Translations under genes and position numbers: made by a program | NCBI RefSeq assembly: GCF_029948125.1 | Contig: NZ_JASAMB010000008.1 | Location: 186,001 to 250,000, forward strand | Length of the DNA: 64,000 nucleotides | Reading direction: 5' to 3' | From: Catellatospora sp. KI3 | GTDB lineage: Bacteria > Actinomycetota > Actinomycetes > Mycobacteriales > Micromonosporaceae | Notes under the pieces: generated by a model | What the model was told of the DNA's origin: nothing | The model's database searches: none | Seen by the model: only the letters and a program-made list of their open reading frames with translations | In this document: one piece after another, positions 24,828 to 34,045 of the stretch | Layout: each line of letters begins with the position of its first letter | How positions within the stretch are numbered: position 1 is the first letter of the stretch

Positions 24828-25316
24828 ATGAGCATCTACGACGTACAGATCCGGACCCTGCAGGGCGCCGACGCCGACCTCGCGCAGTACCGGGGACGGG
24901 CCGTCCTCATCGTCAACGTGGCGTCGAAGTGCGGGCTCACGCCGCAGTACACCGGCCTGCAGCAGCTTGCCGCCGACTACGCCGACCGCGGCCTGGTCGT
25001 GCTGGGCGTGCCGTGCAACCAGTTCGGCGGCCAGGAGCCCGGCACCGCCGACGAGATCGCCGAGTTCTGCGACGTGAACTACGGCGTGACCTTCCCGCTG
25101 ACCGAGAAGGTCGAGGTCAACGGGGACGGGCGGCACCCGCTCTACGACCTGCTCACCGCGGTTCCCGACGCCGGGGGCGACGCCGGGGACATCCAGTGGA
25201 ACTTCGAGAAGTTCGTGGTGGGCCGCGACGGTCAGGTCGTGGCGCGGCTGCGCCCGCGCACCACGCCCGAGTCGGCCGAGCTGGTCGACGCGGTGGAGAA
25301 GGCCCTGGCGGCCTGA
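24828..25316 (+). CDS. Glutathione peroxidase-family thiol peroxidase
   Basis: A protein of 162 residues with all Gpx landmarks: VNVASKCGLTPQY with the peroxidatic C35 (cysteine, not selenocysteine), CNQFGGQEPG with the glutamine, and IQWNFEKFVV with the tryptophan and asparagine. Bacterial Cys-Gpx enzymes usually reduce peroxides with thioredoxin; actinobacteria lack glutathione as main thiol. The start ATG 24828 follows a leaderless-type -10 box. It acts in the cytoplasm in peroxide defence. Confidence 0.92.
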   Translation: MSIYDVQIRTLQGADADLAQYRGRAVLIVNVASKCGLTPQYTGLQQLAADYADRGLVVLGVPCNQFGGQEPGTADEIAEFCDVNYGVTFPLTEKVEVNGDGRHPLYDLLTAVPDAGGDAGDIQWNFEKFVVGRDGQVVARLRPRTTPESAELVDAVEKALAA

Positions 25317-25317
25317 G

Positions 25318-26439
25318 TCAGTCGCGCGCCGGTGGGGCCGGCTCGTCCGGCTCCACCGGCGCCCGCTCGTCGACCAGGTCGCCCTCGATCACATCCGGGC
25401 CGCCCTCGGGCAGCACCGGCGGCTCGTTCGGCTCCGGCTGCCGGGGCACGTCGCGCAGCGGCAGGTACGGCTCGGCGTGGCGGGGCAGCCCGGCCGCGAT
25501 CGCCCTGGCCCGGCTCAGCTCGGCGTCGAACTCCGCGCCCAGCAGCACCGCCACGTTGGTCAGCCACAGCCACACCAGGAAGATGATCACGCCGCCGAGC
25601 GCGCCGTACGTGCGGTTGTACGAGTCGAACGTGGTGATGTAGTACGCGAACCCGCCCGACGCCGCGAGCCAGGTGACCATGGCCACCATCGTCCCCGGCG
25701 TGATCCAGCGGAACCCGGCCTGCCGCGCGTTCGGCCCGGCCCAGTACAGCAGCGCGAGCAGCAGGTTCACCACGATGATCAGGATCGGCCACTTGACGAT
25801 GTCGAAGATCCGGACCGTCGCGTCCTCGACTCCCAGCGCCCGCCCGGCGTGGGTGGCCACCCGGCCGGTGAACACCACCGCCAGCGCGCTCGCCGCCAGG
25901 GTCAGGCCGGTCACCGCGGTCACGAACAGCTGCACCGGCACCGTCTTCCACACCGGCCGCCCCTCGGGCACGTCGTAGATGACGTTGGCCGCCCGCATGA
26001 ACGCCCCGATGTAGCTGGTCGCCGACCAGAACGCCAGGCCGATACCGATCGCGAAGGCCACCCCGGCGGCGCGCTGGTCGTAGCGCAGCTCGTTGAGCAC
26101 GTCCAGCACGGCCCGCTGGGCGGGGCCGGGGGTCAGCTCGCTGATGTTCTCCGCGACGGCCTGGGTGGTCTTGCTGCCGAACAGGCCCACGCCCGCGACA
26201 AGCACCAGCAGCCCCGGGATGACCGACAGCACGCTGTAGTAGGTGAGCGCGGCGGCCCGGTCGGCCAGATCGTCGTCGATGAACTCGGCCACGGTGCGGA
26301 ACGTGATGCGCAGCCACGAGCGCACGCCGAGCTGCGACGGGCGGTCCGGCCCCTTGGCCAGCAGCCTGACCAGGCGCTCCCGGTATGCCCGCCCCGGTTC
26401 CCTGTTCCGTGCCACGCCGCCTCCACCCTGTCCGGCCAT
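25318..26439 (-). CDS. YihY/BrkB-family membrane protein
   Basis: A protein of 373 residues with six hydrophobic segments and the family signature ADRAAALTYYSVLSVIPGLLVLVAGVG near the N terminus, then ITPGTMVAMVTWLAASGGFAYYI and GGVIIFLVWLWLTNVAVLLGAEFDAEL. The C-terminal tail is acidic and proline-rich (LPEGGPDVIEGDLVDERAPVEPDEPAPP in parts). The function of YihY/BrkB proteins is not settled. The start is ATG 26439; an upstream ATG at 26457 is less likely. It is convergent with Gpx with a 1-nt gap. Confidence 0.88.
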   Translation of the reverse strand: MAGQGGGGVARNREPGRAYRERLVRLLAKGPDRPSQLGVRSWLRITFRTVAEFIDDDLADRAAALTYYSVLSVIPGLLVLVAGVGLFGSKTTQAVAENISELTPGPAQRAVLDVLNELRYDQRAAGVAFAIGIGLAFWSATSYIGAFMRAANVIYDVPEGRPVWKTVPVQLFVTAVTGLTLAASALAVVFTGRVATHAGRALGVEDATVRIFDIVKWPILIIVVNLLLALLYWAGPNARQAGFRWITPGTMVAMVTWLAASGGFAYYITTFDSYNRTYGALGGVIIFLVWLWLTNVAVLLGAEFDAELSRARAIAAGLPRHAEPYLPLRDVPRQPEPNEPPVLPEGGPDVIEGDLVDERAPVEPDEPAPPARD

Positions 26440-26601
26440 CGAGGTGTATGACACCACGCGCGCAATACCCCCACAAGGTCGCCGTACACCTCCGGTGTCG
26501 CCTGTGGATCACCCACGCCGCACCCGCCCGGCGCCGTATGATCGGGACACCCCCGCCAGGCAGTGCACCGACCGCGACACGCGCACGACGGGGGTTACGT
26601 G

Positions 26602-27975
26602 ATGGGGTGGAAGTACCAATCGCCACCGGGCTGGCCGGCACCGCCGGAGGACTGGACGCCCCCGCCCGGCTGGAAGCCCGATCCGTCCTGGCCCGCGCCC
26701 CCGGAGGACTGGCAGTTCTGGGTCACTGACGGCGCCGACGAGCCCACCCAGCTGATGACCCTGGTCCTGCCGGATGACGACGATGAGGACACACCGCTGG
26801 ACCTGCTGTGGTCCGACGGCCCCGAGGAGACCGGCCGGGTCGCCGTACCGGTAGCCGTCGCGCAGCCGCGCGGCGCCGCCGCCGAACCCGGCACGCCCGA
26901 TCCGGCTCCGGCGGCCGAACCGCCGGTCGGCGCCGCCGCGCCGGACGCGGCGACACCCGGGGCCGGCGAGCCGGAGCCCGTCGGCGCCATGGCCGCCGCG
27001 GCCGCCGATCCGGGCGCCCCGACCGCACCGGCCGAGCTCGAACCGGTCGCACGGGAGGCCGAGCGGCCGGTCGCGCTGCAGGGCGAGGTGATGCCCGCCG
27101 CGCACCCGCACACGCACGCGCCGGGTCACGGGCGGCATGAGGCCACCGGCCCCGGTCACGCGCTCTCGCGCGCCTTCACGCACGCGCACACCCCGACCCA
27201 CGCCAAGCCGAGGCGCAGGCGCCGGTGGTGGGTGGCGGGCGTGGCGGCCGGCGCGGCGCTGCTGCTCTGCCTGGGCCTGGGCGTCGGCGGGTTCCTGCTG
27301 ACGCGGGATGCCGACCCGGGCGGCACGGCCGATCCGGTGGTGGAGTCGGCCGAGCCCGACGCGACCGAGGTCGCCGCCACGCCGAGCCCCCGGCAGTCCG
27401 CGCAGGCCGCACCGGCGCCCGGCCCGCAGACCGGGCAGGACCCGCCCGGCGCGCTGGCGCAGGACCAGGTGTTCGAGGGTGCCGGTCCGCAGGTGGTGCC
27501 GCTGGACCTCAACGGGACCTACCACACGGCGCTGCTGAGCTACCGGGGCACGGGGCCGTTCGTGGTGCAGACCGTCAACAAGGACGGGGCGCAGCTGCGC
27601 ACGCTGGTCGACACGGCGCAGAGCTACGACGGGGTACGCCCGCTGGACCTCGACGACAAGCCCGCCGCCGTCAGCATCAAGGCCGACGGTCCGTGGAGGA
27701 TGACGGTGCGGCAGCTGGCCGCCTCGCCGGTGTGGAACGGCGCCGCCAACGGGGTGGGCTCGGCCGTACTGCTGGTGCCCCGGGTCACCGACGACGCCAC
27801 CAAGGTCGTCTTCGACCACCGCGGCCCCGGACCGTTCGCCGTGCAGGCGTACGGCGCCGACAGCGCGAGCCTGCTCAGCCAGGAGGGCGACTTCACCGGC
27901 GAGACGGTGCTGCCGCGCGGGACCGTGGTCGTGGTGATCGACGCGAGTGGAGTGTGGACACTGAGCCGCGGCTGA
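26602..27975 (+). CDS. Membrane-anchored protein with W-P-rich N terminus, unknown function
   Basis: A protein of 457 residues. The N terminus repeats PPGW/PPEDW (PPGWPAPPEDW, PPPGWKPDPSW, PAPPEDWQFW), as in proteins where such cytoplasmic tails bind partners. A long Ala/Pro/Glu-rich disordered stretch and a His-rich patch (HPHTHAPGHGRHE, HAHTPTHAK) follow. One transmembrane helix (WWVAGVAAGAALLLCLGLGVGGFLL) leads to an extracellular part with two similar beta domains, each holding a GTGPF/GPGPF motif (SYRGTGPFVVQ and FDHRGPGPFAVQ). Unrecognised family. The start could be ATG 26602 or GTG 26599. Confidence 0.6.
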   Translation: MGWKYQSPPGWPAPPEDWTPPPGWKPDPSWPAPPEDWQFWVTDGADEPTQLMTLVLPDDDDEDTPLDLLWSDGPEETGRVAVPVAVAQPRGAAAEPGTPDPAPAAEPPVGAAAPDAATPGAGEPEPVGAMAAAAADPGAPTAPAELEPVAREAERPVALQGEVMPAAHPHTHAPGHGRHEATGPGHALSRAFTHAHTPTHAKPRRRRRWWVAGVAAGAALLLCLGLGVGGFLLTRDADPGGTADPVVESAEPDATEVAATPSPRQSAQAAPAPGPQTGQDPPGALAQDQVFEGAGPQVVPLDLNGTYHTALLSYRGTGPFVVQTVNKDGAQLRTLVDTAQSYDGVRPLDLDDKPAAVSIKADGPWRMTVRQLAASPVWNGAANGVGSAVLLVPRVTDDATKVVFDHRGPGPFAVQAYGADSASLLSQEGDFTGETVLPRGTVVVVIDASGVWTLSRG

Positions 27976-27993
27976 CGGGTTGCGGGCCCGATC

Positions 27994-27999
27994 TAGGGT
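27994..27999 (+). promoter_or_regulatory. -10 box of a probable leaderless promoter (TAGGGT)
   Basis: TAGGGT lies 6 nt before ATG 28006. Confidence 0.55.
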
Positions 28000-28005
28000 C
28001 GGGCC

Positions 28006-28368
28006 ATGAGTGTCACGTACGACCGCAAGGAGCAGCTGCAGCAGATCCAGAGCGGGCTGCTGCCCGGCGAGCAGGTGATCGCCGTGTACGACGCCATCGG
28101 CACCGGCACCGGCTTCCTCGGCCTGACCGACCTGCGGGTGATCATCCAGGACACCTCGTTCGTGGGTAAGAAGGTCGCCCTGACCAGCATCCCGTACTCG
28201 AAGATCACCAGTGTCAGCGTGGTGAGCAACCGGTCCTGGGCCGGGCAGTTCTTCTCCACCGGCGCGATCGCGATCCACGTCGGCGCGCACGTCTACCAGA
28301 TGGAGTTCCGGGGCGACGAGAAGACCCACCACGTGCACAACCTGATCCTGCACCGCATCACCCGCTGA
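28006..28368 (+). CDS. Bacterial PH-domain protein
   Basis: A protein of 120 residues consisting of a single bacterial pleckstrin-homology-like domain: LLPGEQVIAVYDA, TGFLGLTDLRVII, VALTSIPYSKITSVSVV and a final helix VHNLILHRI. The pattern LTDxRVI-IPYSKI-S is typical of bPH domains. Function unknown; such proteins are often cytoplasmic. It follows the W-P-rich membrane protein on the same strand but has its own promoter-like box. Confidence 0.75.
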   Translation: MSVTYDRKEQLQQIQSGLLPGEQVIAVYDAIGTGTGFLGLTDLRVIIQDTSFVGKKVALTSIPYSKITSVSVVSNRSWAGQFFSTGAIAIHVGAHVYQMEFRGDEKTHHVHNLILHRITR

Positions 28369-28569
28369 CTGTCGGGATCCGACACCCGACCGTCCGGACG
28401 CAACCTCCGGCCCCCCGGCGGCGTCTTCTAGTGGACTTCCGGGACCGCCCCGCGGGATGGCAGGATGTCGCCAGACCTTGCCGGGGGCCGGGTCGCGACC
28501 GGACCTGCGCGGCCGACCCCGCGGTTCCCGGCGTCTGACCGGGGACGACAGAACGGGAGCCCGCGCACC

Positions 28570-30327
28570 ATGGTGAGCCCTGAGCCGAGCCGGCCGCTGC
28601 GCGCGGCGGACCCTCGCGAGCTCGGCGGATACACGCTGCTGGGCCGTCTGGGCGAGGGCGGCATGGGCAACGTCTACCTGGCCCGGTCGGCGGCGGGGCT
28701 CATCGTCGCCGTCAAGGTGATCCGGGCCGAGCTGGCCGGGGAGCCGGAGTTCCGGCAGCGGTTCCGCAGCGAGGTGGAGCGGGCCAAGCAGGTGCCGCCG
28801 TTCTGCACCGCCGAGGTGCTCGACGCCGACCCCGACCACGACACGCCGTACCTGGTGGTCGAGTATGTCGACGGGCCGAGCCTGTCCACGGTGGTGCAGC
28901 AGCGCGGTGCGCTGACCTCGGCCAACCTGCACGGCCTGGCGATCGGCGTGGCCACCGCGCTGACCGCGATCCACGGCGCCGGGGTGATCCACCGCGACCT
29001 CAAGCCCAGCAATGTGCTGCTGGCGCCGGGGACCCCGAAGGTGATCGACTTCGGCATCGCGCGGGCGGTCGAGGGCCAGGCCGGCGACACCCGCACCGAC
29101 CAGCTGATCGGCACGGTGGCGTACATGGCGCCGGAGCGGCTGGACAGCAAGGCCCGCAAGTCGCTGACCCCGGCCGCGGACGTGTTCGCCTGGGGCGCCG
29201 TGGTGGCGTACGCGGGGACGGGCCGGGTCACCTTCGCCGCCGACTCGATGCCCGCCGTCGCGGTGCGCATCCTGACCGAGCGGCCCGACCTGGACGGGCT
29301 GGCCGGACCGCTGCGCGAGCTGGTCGAGGCGTCGCTGGCCAAGGATCCGGCCGACCGGCCGACCGCCCGGGACCTGCTGGACCGGCTGCTCACCACCAGC
29401 CCCACCCGGGCGCTGTCGGCCGGGCAGGTGCCCCGGCAGACCGCGGCGCTGGCCGCCGCCGGCAGCCGCTACGCCGTGGTCGACACCTCCTCCGGCGGCC
29501 CCGTCCGGCTGCCGCGGCGCGGCCACCGGTGGGCCGCCGCCGTGGCCGGCCTGGCCACCTCCACCGTGGTGCTGGGCAGCCTGGTCGCGGCCCTGCTGAC
29601 CGGGGTGCTGAAGCTGCCCGCCGGGTTCGCCGGACCGGCGCCGTCGGCCGGCGCGTCGCCCACCCTGTCCCCGTCGGCGTCGCCGTCGGCCTCGCCGAGC
29701 CCGTCGCCCAGTCCGAGCCCGTCGCCGAGCCCCAGCCCGAGTCCGTCGCCGTCGGCCAGCCCGCCGCCGCCCAGGCCGAACCTGGTCGATCCGCTGACCG
29801 GACCGGACTGGTGGCCGGTGCGCGCCGACGACAAGGACGGCGCGACCTGCCTGTATGAGGACTCGGGTTACGTGGCCACCACGCTCAAGCCGTGGTCGTA
29901 CCGGTGCGGCGGGCCGCAGGACACGCTGGCGGACTTCCGGGTGGAGGTCGACGCGACCCTGCTCAGCGCCGGGTCCTGCGCGCTGGTTTACTTCCGCTTC
30001 GACGACCCCACCGGCTACGCCCTGCGCGCCTGCGAGGACCGCGCCTACCTGGTGCGCTACGGGGTGCCGGGCCGCACCGACGTGACCGTGCTGCGCACGC
30101 TCAAGTACGTGACGCCGGTGTCGCTGGACAAGAAGTTCCGGCTGGCGGTCTCCGGCAGCGCCGACAAGATCCGCTTCTTCGCGAGCGGCAAGCAGATCGG
30201 CACCTTCGACCAGGCCGAGTTCGCCGAGGGCCGGATCCTGTTCGGGGTGCAGCCCGCCGACGGGCAGGGCGTCACGCCGTGGCAGGTCCGGTTCAACAAC
30301 GCGAAGGTGTGGTTCGTCGCGGCCTGA
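28570..30327 (+). CDS. Transmembrane Ser/Thr protein kinase with extracellular lectin-like domain
   Basis: A protein of 585 residues. The kinase domain (about 18-280) has GEGGMGNVY, the ATP-binding lysine in VAVKVI, HRDLKPSN, DFGIARA and MAPER, all intact. A transmembrane helix (WAAAVAGLATSTVVLGSLVAALL) and a Ser-Pro repeat spacer follow. The extracellular domain (LVDPLTGPDWWPVRADDKDGATC onward, with CALVYFRFDDPTGYALRACEDRAYLVRYG) resembles DUF1080/concanavalin-like jelly rolls that bind sugars. It is probably a sensor of wall or sugar ligands. ATG 28570 gives a normal kinase N terminus. The following gene is a PBP, so a link to wall synthesis is plausible but unproven. Confidence 0.88.
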   Translation: MVSPEPSRPLRAADPRELGGYTLLGRLGEGGMGNVYLARSAAGLIVAVKVIRAELAGEPEFRQRFRSEVERAKQVPPFCTAEVLDADPDHDTPYLVVEYVDGPSLSTVVQQRGALTSANLHGLAIGVATALTAIHGAGVIHRDLKPSNVLLAPGTPKVIDFGIARAVEGQAGDTRTDQLIGTVAYMAPERLDSKARKSLTPAADVFAWGAVVAYAGTGRVTFAADSMPAVAVRILTERPDLDGLAGPLRELVEASLAKDPADRPTARDLLDRLLTTSPTRALSAGQVPRQTAALAAAGSRYAVVDTSSGGPVRLPRRGHRWAAAVAGLATSTVVLGSLVAALLTGVLKLPAGFAGPAPSAGASPTLSPSASPSASPSPSPSPSPSPSPSPSPSPSASPPPPRPNLVDPLTGPDWWPVRADDKDGATCLYEDSGYVATTLKPWSYRCGGPQDTLADFRVEVDATLLSAGSCALVYFRFDDPTGYALRACEDRAYLVRYGVPGRTDVTVLRTLKYVTPVSLDKKFRLAVSGSADKIRFFASGKQIGTFDQAEFAEGRILFGVQPADGQGVTPWQVRFNNAKVWFVAA

Positions 30328-30398
30328 CCGGACAGACGGCGGGGCGGCAACCGCATCCGGGTTGGTGAATCTTCCTCATGTAGACCGTCCACGCTGCC

Positions 30399-30404
30399 TA
30401 TATT
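30399..30404 (+). promoter_or_regulatory. -10 box of a probable leaderless promoter (TATATT)
   Basis: TATATT lies 7 nt before ATG 30412. It is the best -10 match in the window. Confidence 0.6.
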
Positions 30405-30411
30405 CGGGTCT

Positions 30412-32574
30412 ATGGTGCAGCGGTTCCTCAGCCATTTCAGCCGTTACAGCGGCTTGCTGCGCACCGGCGTGCTGGGGGGCGCGGCACTGGCGCTGGCCTC
30501 CCTGCCCCTGGCCGTCCCCGCGGGACTGGGCGTGATGAAGGCGTCCGACATCTACCAGGCGCTCCCCACGCAGCTGCGCGACCACCAGGTCGGCCAGACG
30601 TCGTACGTCTATGCCAACGACGGCAAGACCCTCATCACGATGTTCTACGACGAGCATCGCAAGTTCGTACCCCTGTCCACCGTGTCGCCCCAGGTCACCC
30701 AGGCGGTGCTCGCCGCCGAGGACGCACGGTTCTACTCGCACATGGGTGTCGACGTGAAGAGCATCGCCCGCGCCTTCCTCACCAACCGGCGCGAGGGCGA
30801 GGTCGCCCAGGGCGCCTCCACCCTGACCATGCAGTACGTGCGCATGTCCCTGCGCGACAGCGCGCGCACGCCCGGGGAGGCGATCCAGGCCACCGAGCAG
30901 ACCCCCGAGCGCAAGCTCACCGAGATCCGGCTCGCGGTCAAGCTCGAAGGCCACTGGACCAAGAACCAGATCATGGAGGGCTACCTCAACATGGCCTACT
31001 TCGGCCATCGAGCCTACGGCATCTACGCCGCCTCCCAGATCTACTTCTCCAAAGAGCCCAAGGACCTGACCCTGGTCGAGGCGGCCACGCTCGCCGGGCT
31101 GGTGAAGGCGCCCTCCTCGTTCGACCCGGCCAACCAGCCGCAGGCCGCACTGGACCGGCGCAACTACGTCATCCGGCGGATGGGCGAGCTGAAACTGATC
31201 ACCCCGGCGCAGGCCGCGGCCGCCATCGCCACGCCGATCAAGCTCAAGCTGACCGAGCCGGGCCACGACTGCTCGTCGGTGCCCTCGTCCCACCGCGACT
31301 GGGGCTTCTTCTGCGACTTCTTCAAGAACTGGTGGTCGCAGCAGGCGGCGTTCGGCACCAACCCCAACGACCGCCTGGACGCGCTGCGCACCGGCGGCTA
31401 CCAGATCACGACCAGCCTCGACCCGAAGCTGCAGGCGTTCTCCGAGGAGGACCTGCTCAAGCGCGAGCCGCTGAACAGCAAGCTGGCGTACGGCAACGTG
31501 GTGGTCCAGCCGGGCACCGGCCGGGTGCTGACCATGTCGGTGAACCGGATCTACTCGCTGGACCAGTCGGGCAACGGTTCGAACTCCGACCCGATCAAGC
31601 AGGCCGCGGGCATCAAGGGCAGCTACCCCAACACGGTCGCGCCCCTGCTGGGGGGCGGCAACATCTCCGGCTACCAGGCCGGGTCGACGTTCAAGATGTT
31701 CACCATGCTGGCGGCGCTGGACTCGGGTATGAAGATGTCCAAGTCGTTCTACGCCCCGCAGCGCTACGTGTCGCAGTACGTCGTCGAGCCGGGCGGCCCG
31801 GCCGCCTGCGGCAACCGGTGGTGCCCGTCCAACGCCAGCGGCAGCATGACCGGCAAGCAGAACATGTACACCGGGTTCGGCAAGTCGGTGAACACGTACT
31901 TCGTGCAGCTGGAGCAGGCGATCGGGGCCGAGAAGGCGGTCCGGATGGCCGAGAAGGTCGGCCTGACCTGGCACAACGAGGTCGACCGGTCGCTGGCCTC
32001 ACCGGCCCGCGCCGACGGCTGGGGCTCGTTCACGCTGGGCGTGGCCGACACGACGCCGCTGGAGATGGCCAACGCGTACGCCACCGTCGCCGCCGAGGGC
32101 ATGTACTGCAAGCCCAGCCCGGTCATGGCGATCCGGACGCCGGCCGGCGCGGACGTCACGTACAAGGCCAAGGACGGCAAGGAGCTCAAGGCCGCCGACC
32201 CGCAGTGCCACCGGGCGTTCAGCGAGGACGTGGGCCGGGCCGCCACCGACGCCGCCCGCTGCGTCACCGGCTACAAGGCCGCCAAGGGCAGCTGCGGCGA
32301 CTGGTCCACCGGCTCCATCGTGTACGGCCTGGTCGGGCGCCCGGTCGCGGGCAAGACCGGCACCACCGACAACACCCAGGCGGCCTGGTTCGTCGGGTTC
32401 ACACCCGAACTCGCCGCGGCCAGCTTCATCGCCGACCCGGACAACACCCGCAACGCCGCCACCGACGGCAACTACAACAAGCCGCTGGAGGCGGTCGCCA
32501 ACTCGCTGCGGGAAGCGTTGAAGGACAAGCCGGTACGCGACTTCAACCCGCCCTCCAACGACATCCTGAACTGA
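30412..32574 (+). CDS. Class A penicillin-binding protein (glycosyltransferase/transpeptidase)
   Basis: A bifunctional protein of 720 residues. An N-terminal membrane anchor (GGAALALASLPLAVPAGLGV) is followed by a GT51 glycosyltransferase with the catalytic EDARFYSHMGVD near residue 103 and GASTLTMQYVR. The transpeptidase has SxxK in GSTFKMF near 425, SxN in KSVNTYF and KTGTTDNTQAAW near 648. It polymerises and cross-links peptidoglycan outside the membrane. The C terminus is short, without a long Pro-rich or PASTA extension. The gene is next to the receptor-type kinase. Confidence 0.93.
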   Translation: MVQRFLSHFSRYSGLLRTGVLGGAALALASLPLAVPAGLGVMKASDIYQALPTQLRDHQVGQTSYVYANDGKTLITMFYDEHRKFVPLSTVSPQVTQAVLAAEDARFYSHMGVDVKSIARAFLTNRREGEVAQGASTLTMQYVRMSLRDSARTPGEAIQATEQTPERKLTEIRLAVKLEGHWTKNQIMEGYLNMAYFGHRAYGIYAASQIYFSKEPKDLTLVEAATLAGLVKAPSSFDPANQPQAALDRRNYVIRRMGELKLITPAQAAAAIATPIKLKLTEPGHDCSSVPSSHRDWGFFCDFFKNWWSQQAAFGTNPNDRLDALRTGGYQITTSLDPKLQAFSEEDLLKREPLNSKLAYGNVVVQPGTGRVLTMSVNRIYSLDQSGNGSNSDPIKQAAGIKGSYPNTVAPLLGGGNISGYQAGSTFKMFTMLAALDSGMKMSKSFYAPQRYVSQYVVEPGGPAACGNRWCPSNASGSMTGKQNMYTGFGKSVNTYFVQLEQAIGAEKAVRMAEKVGLTWHNEVDRSLASPARADGWGSFTLGVADTTPLEMANAYATVAAEGMYCKPSPVMAIRTPAGADVTYKAKDGKELKAADPQCHRAFSEDVGRAATDAARCVTGYKAAKGSCGDWSTGSIVYGLVGRPVAGKTGTTDNTQAAWFVGFTPELAAASFIADPDNTRNAATDGNYNKPLEAVANSLREALKDKPVRDFNPPSNDILN

Positions 32575-32587
32575 TCCCGCCCAGCCC

Positions 32588-32614
32588 GGAGGCGCCTGGT
32601 CACCAGGCGCCTCC
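32588..32614. terminator. Bidirectional terminator hairpin
   Basis: A perfect 13-bp stem GGAGGCGCCTGGT/ACCAGGCGCCTCC around a single central C lies between two convergent gene ends. It overlaps the stop of the minus-strand gene (32600-32602). Confidence 0.7.
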
Positions 32615-33796
32615 GTCGTCGCCGGTGCGCTGCTCGGGCACGCGCCAGTCGGCCATCCAGGACTGCTCGACCGCCAGCGCCTGGCACAGGGCGTCCAGGC
32701 TCCAGGTCTCGTGCGGGGCGGGCACCGACACCTCCTCGGCGCGCAGGCGGCGGCAGGCGGCATCGAGCAGGCGCAGGTCGTGCCGGTCGGCACCGCCCGC
32801 GCTGAGCAGCCGCCGGGCCGCCACCAGCTCGTCCACCAGCGCCCGCTCGACCTGCCCGGCCAGCAGCGGCGGCCGGGCGTCGACGTCGACCGGGCGCCGG
32901 GGCGGCGCCAACACCGCGGTCGCCACCAGCCACAGCACGCCCAGCCGCAGCACCTCGGCGAACACGTTGTGCGGTCCGGCGGCGGCCAGCGCGCCCGGCC
33001 GCGCCCAGCCGAACACCTCGGTCAGGTGCAGCAGCGGCACCAGGTCGACCAGCTGCCAGGCGTAGTCGGCGGCGGCGGCCAGCGCCACGTCCACGGCGGG
33101 CACGACGGCGGGGTCGAGCTCGTACCCGCCGAGCTCGGTGCCCTCCGGCAGCAGCCGGCCCGGCCGGACGTCGATCCACCCGGCCCGCCACGCGGCGACG
33201 GTGAGCAGGACCGACAGCGCGGCCAGCGCCGTCAGGCGCGGCACCAGCGGCCGCAGCTGCCGGCTGCGCGCCCAGCGGCCCGCCCAGCGCAGCTTGTCCG
33301 CGTGCGAGGCGGCGCCCGACCGGCGTACCAGCCCGAGCAGGCGCCGGTGCAGCGGATCACGCAGCCACGACGGCAGCGGGGCGGGGACGGGCGCGGGCTC
33401 GAACCGGCGCGGCGGGCGGCGCCAGGACCAGTACTCGCCGGTCACTGCCTGCTGCCAGCTCTTCGGGTCGCGCCGCCGGAGCAGGTCGCGCACCGGCGCG
33501 GCCAGCAGCGCGAGCAGCGCCGCCGCGAGCGCGCCGAGCCACCACCAGGCGGCGGCGCGCCCGCCGAGCAGCACCAGCACGGCGCAGACCGCGGCCACCG
33601 CCGCCGCCGCGCCCGCCAGCCAGCAGGTCAGCCGCACCAGCGCGGTCGAGCCGACCCACAGCCACATCCCGGCCGGGAACGGCAACACGGCGTCACTCTT
33701 TCGGCGCGGCAGCCGTTCGGATCGGACGGCCAGCTCGTTGACCCTGGTGAAGTCCGGCTGCAGGCGGCTGGTCCCGCCCACGCTCCTGACGTCCAT
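32600..33796 (-). CDS. Membrane protein of unknown function
   Basis: A protein of 398 residues with two hydrophobic segments near residues 25-75 (WVGSTALVRLTCWLAGAAAAVAAVCAVLVLL and WWWLGALAAALLALLAAPV), a basic cytoplasmic stretch, a third segment (LTALAALSVLLTVAAWRAGWI) and a fourth (VLWLVATAVLA). The C-terminal part is predicted helical and soluble. I do not recognise the family. ATG 33796 has GGGGAG just upstream and is preferred to ATG 33856. Confidence 0.6.
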   Translation of the reverse strand: MDVRSVGGTSRLQPDFTRVNELAVRSERLPRRKSDAVLPFPAGMWLWVGSTALVRLTCWLAGAAAAVAAVCAVLVLLGGRAAAWWWLGALAAALLALLAAPVRDLLRRRDPKSWQQAVTGEYWSWRRPPRRFEPAPVPAPLPSWLRDPLHRRLLGLVRRSGAASHADKLRWAGRWARSRQLRPLVPRLTALAALSVLLTVAAWRAGWIDVRPGRLLPEGTELGGYELDPAVVPAVDVALAAAADYAWQLVDLVPLLHLTEVFGWARPGALAAAGPHNVFAEVLRLGVLWLVATAVLAPPRRPVDVDARPPLLAGQVERALVDELVAARRLLSAGGADRHDLRLLDAACRRLRAEEVSVPAPHETWSLDALCQALAVEQSWMADWRVPEQRTGDDGGAW

Positions 33797-33913
33797 CGCG
33801 CTCCCCGGTGCTCGGCTGGGTACCTTCCGCCGCACACTAGGCCATTCCACCATCAAAGGCAGTCAATCCCCCGACACCATGACACACAGGGTGTGCGACA
33901 CCGGGTGGCGGCG

Positions 33914-33976
33914 TGCAGTTTCGGGGAAAGTGCAGGAATCTTGGGCCGCATTCGCGCAGTTTCCCCGAAAGTGCAG
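33914..33976. repeat. Double-hairpin intergenic repeat, family A, copy 3
   Basis: Arms TGCAGTTTCGGGGAAAGTGCA and GCAGTTTCCCCGAAAGTGCA flank a GGAATCTTGGGCCGCATTC core. It lies between two minus-strand membrane-protein genes. Confidence 0.9.
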
Positions 33977-34045
33977 CCCCACATACGGGCGCGCGGCGGC
34001 GCCCCCGCCAGTGCGGGGACGCCGCCGCGCGGGCGGGCGGGCAGG

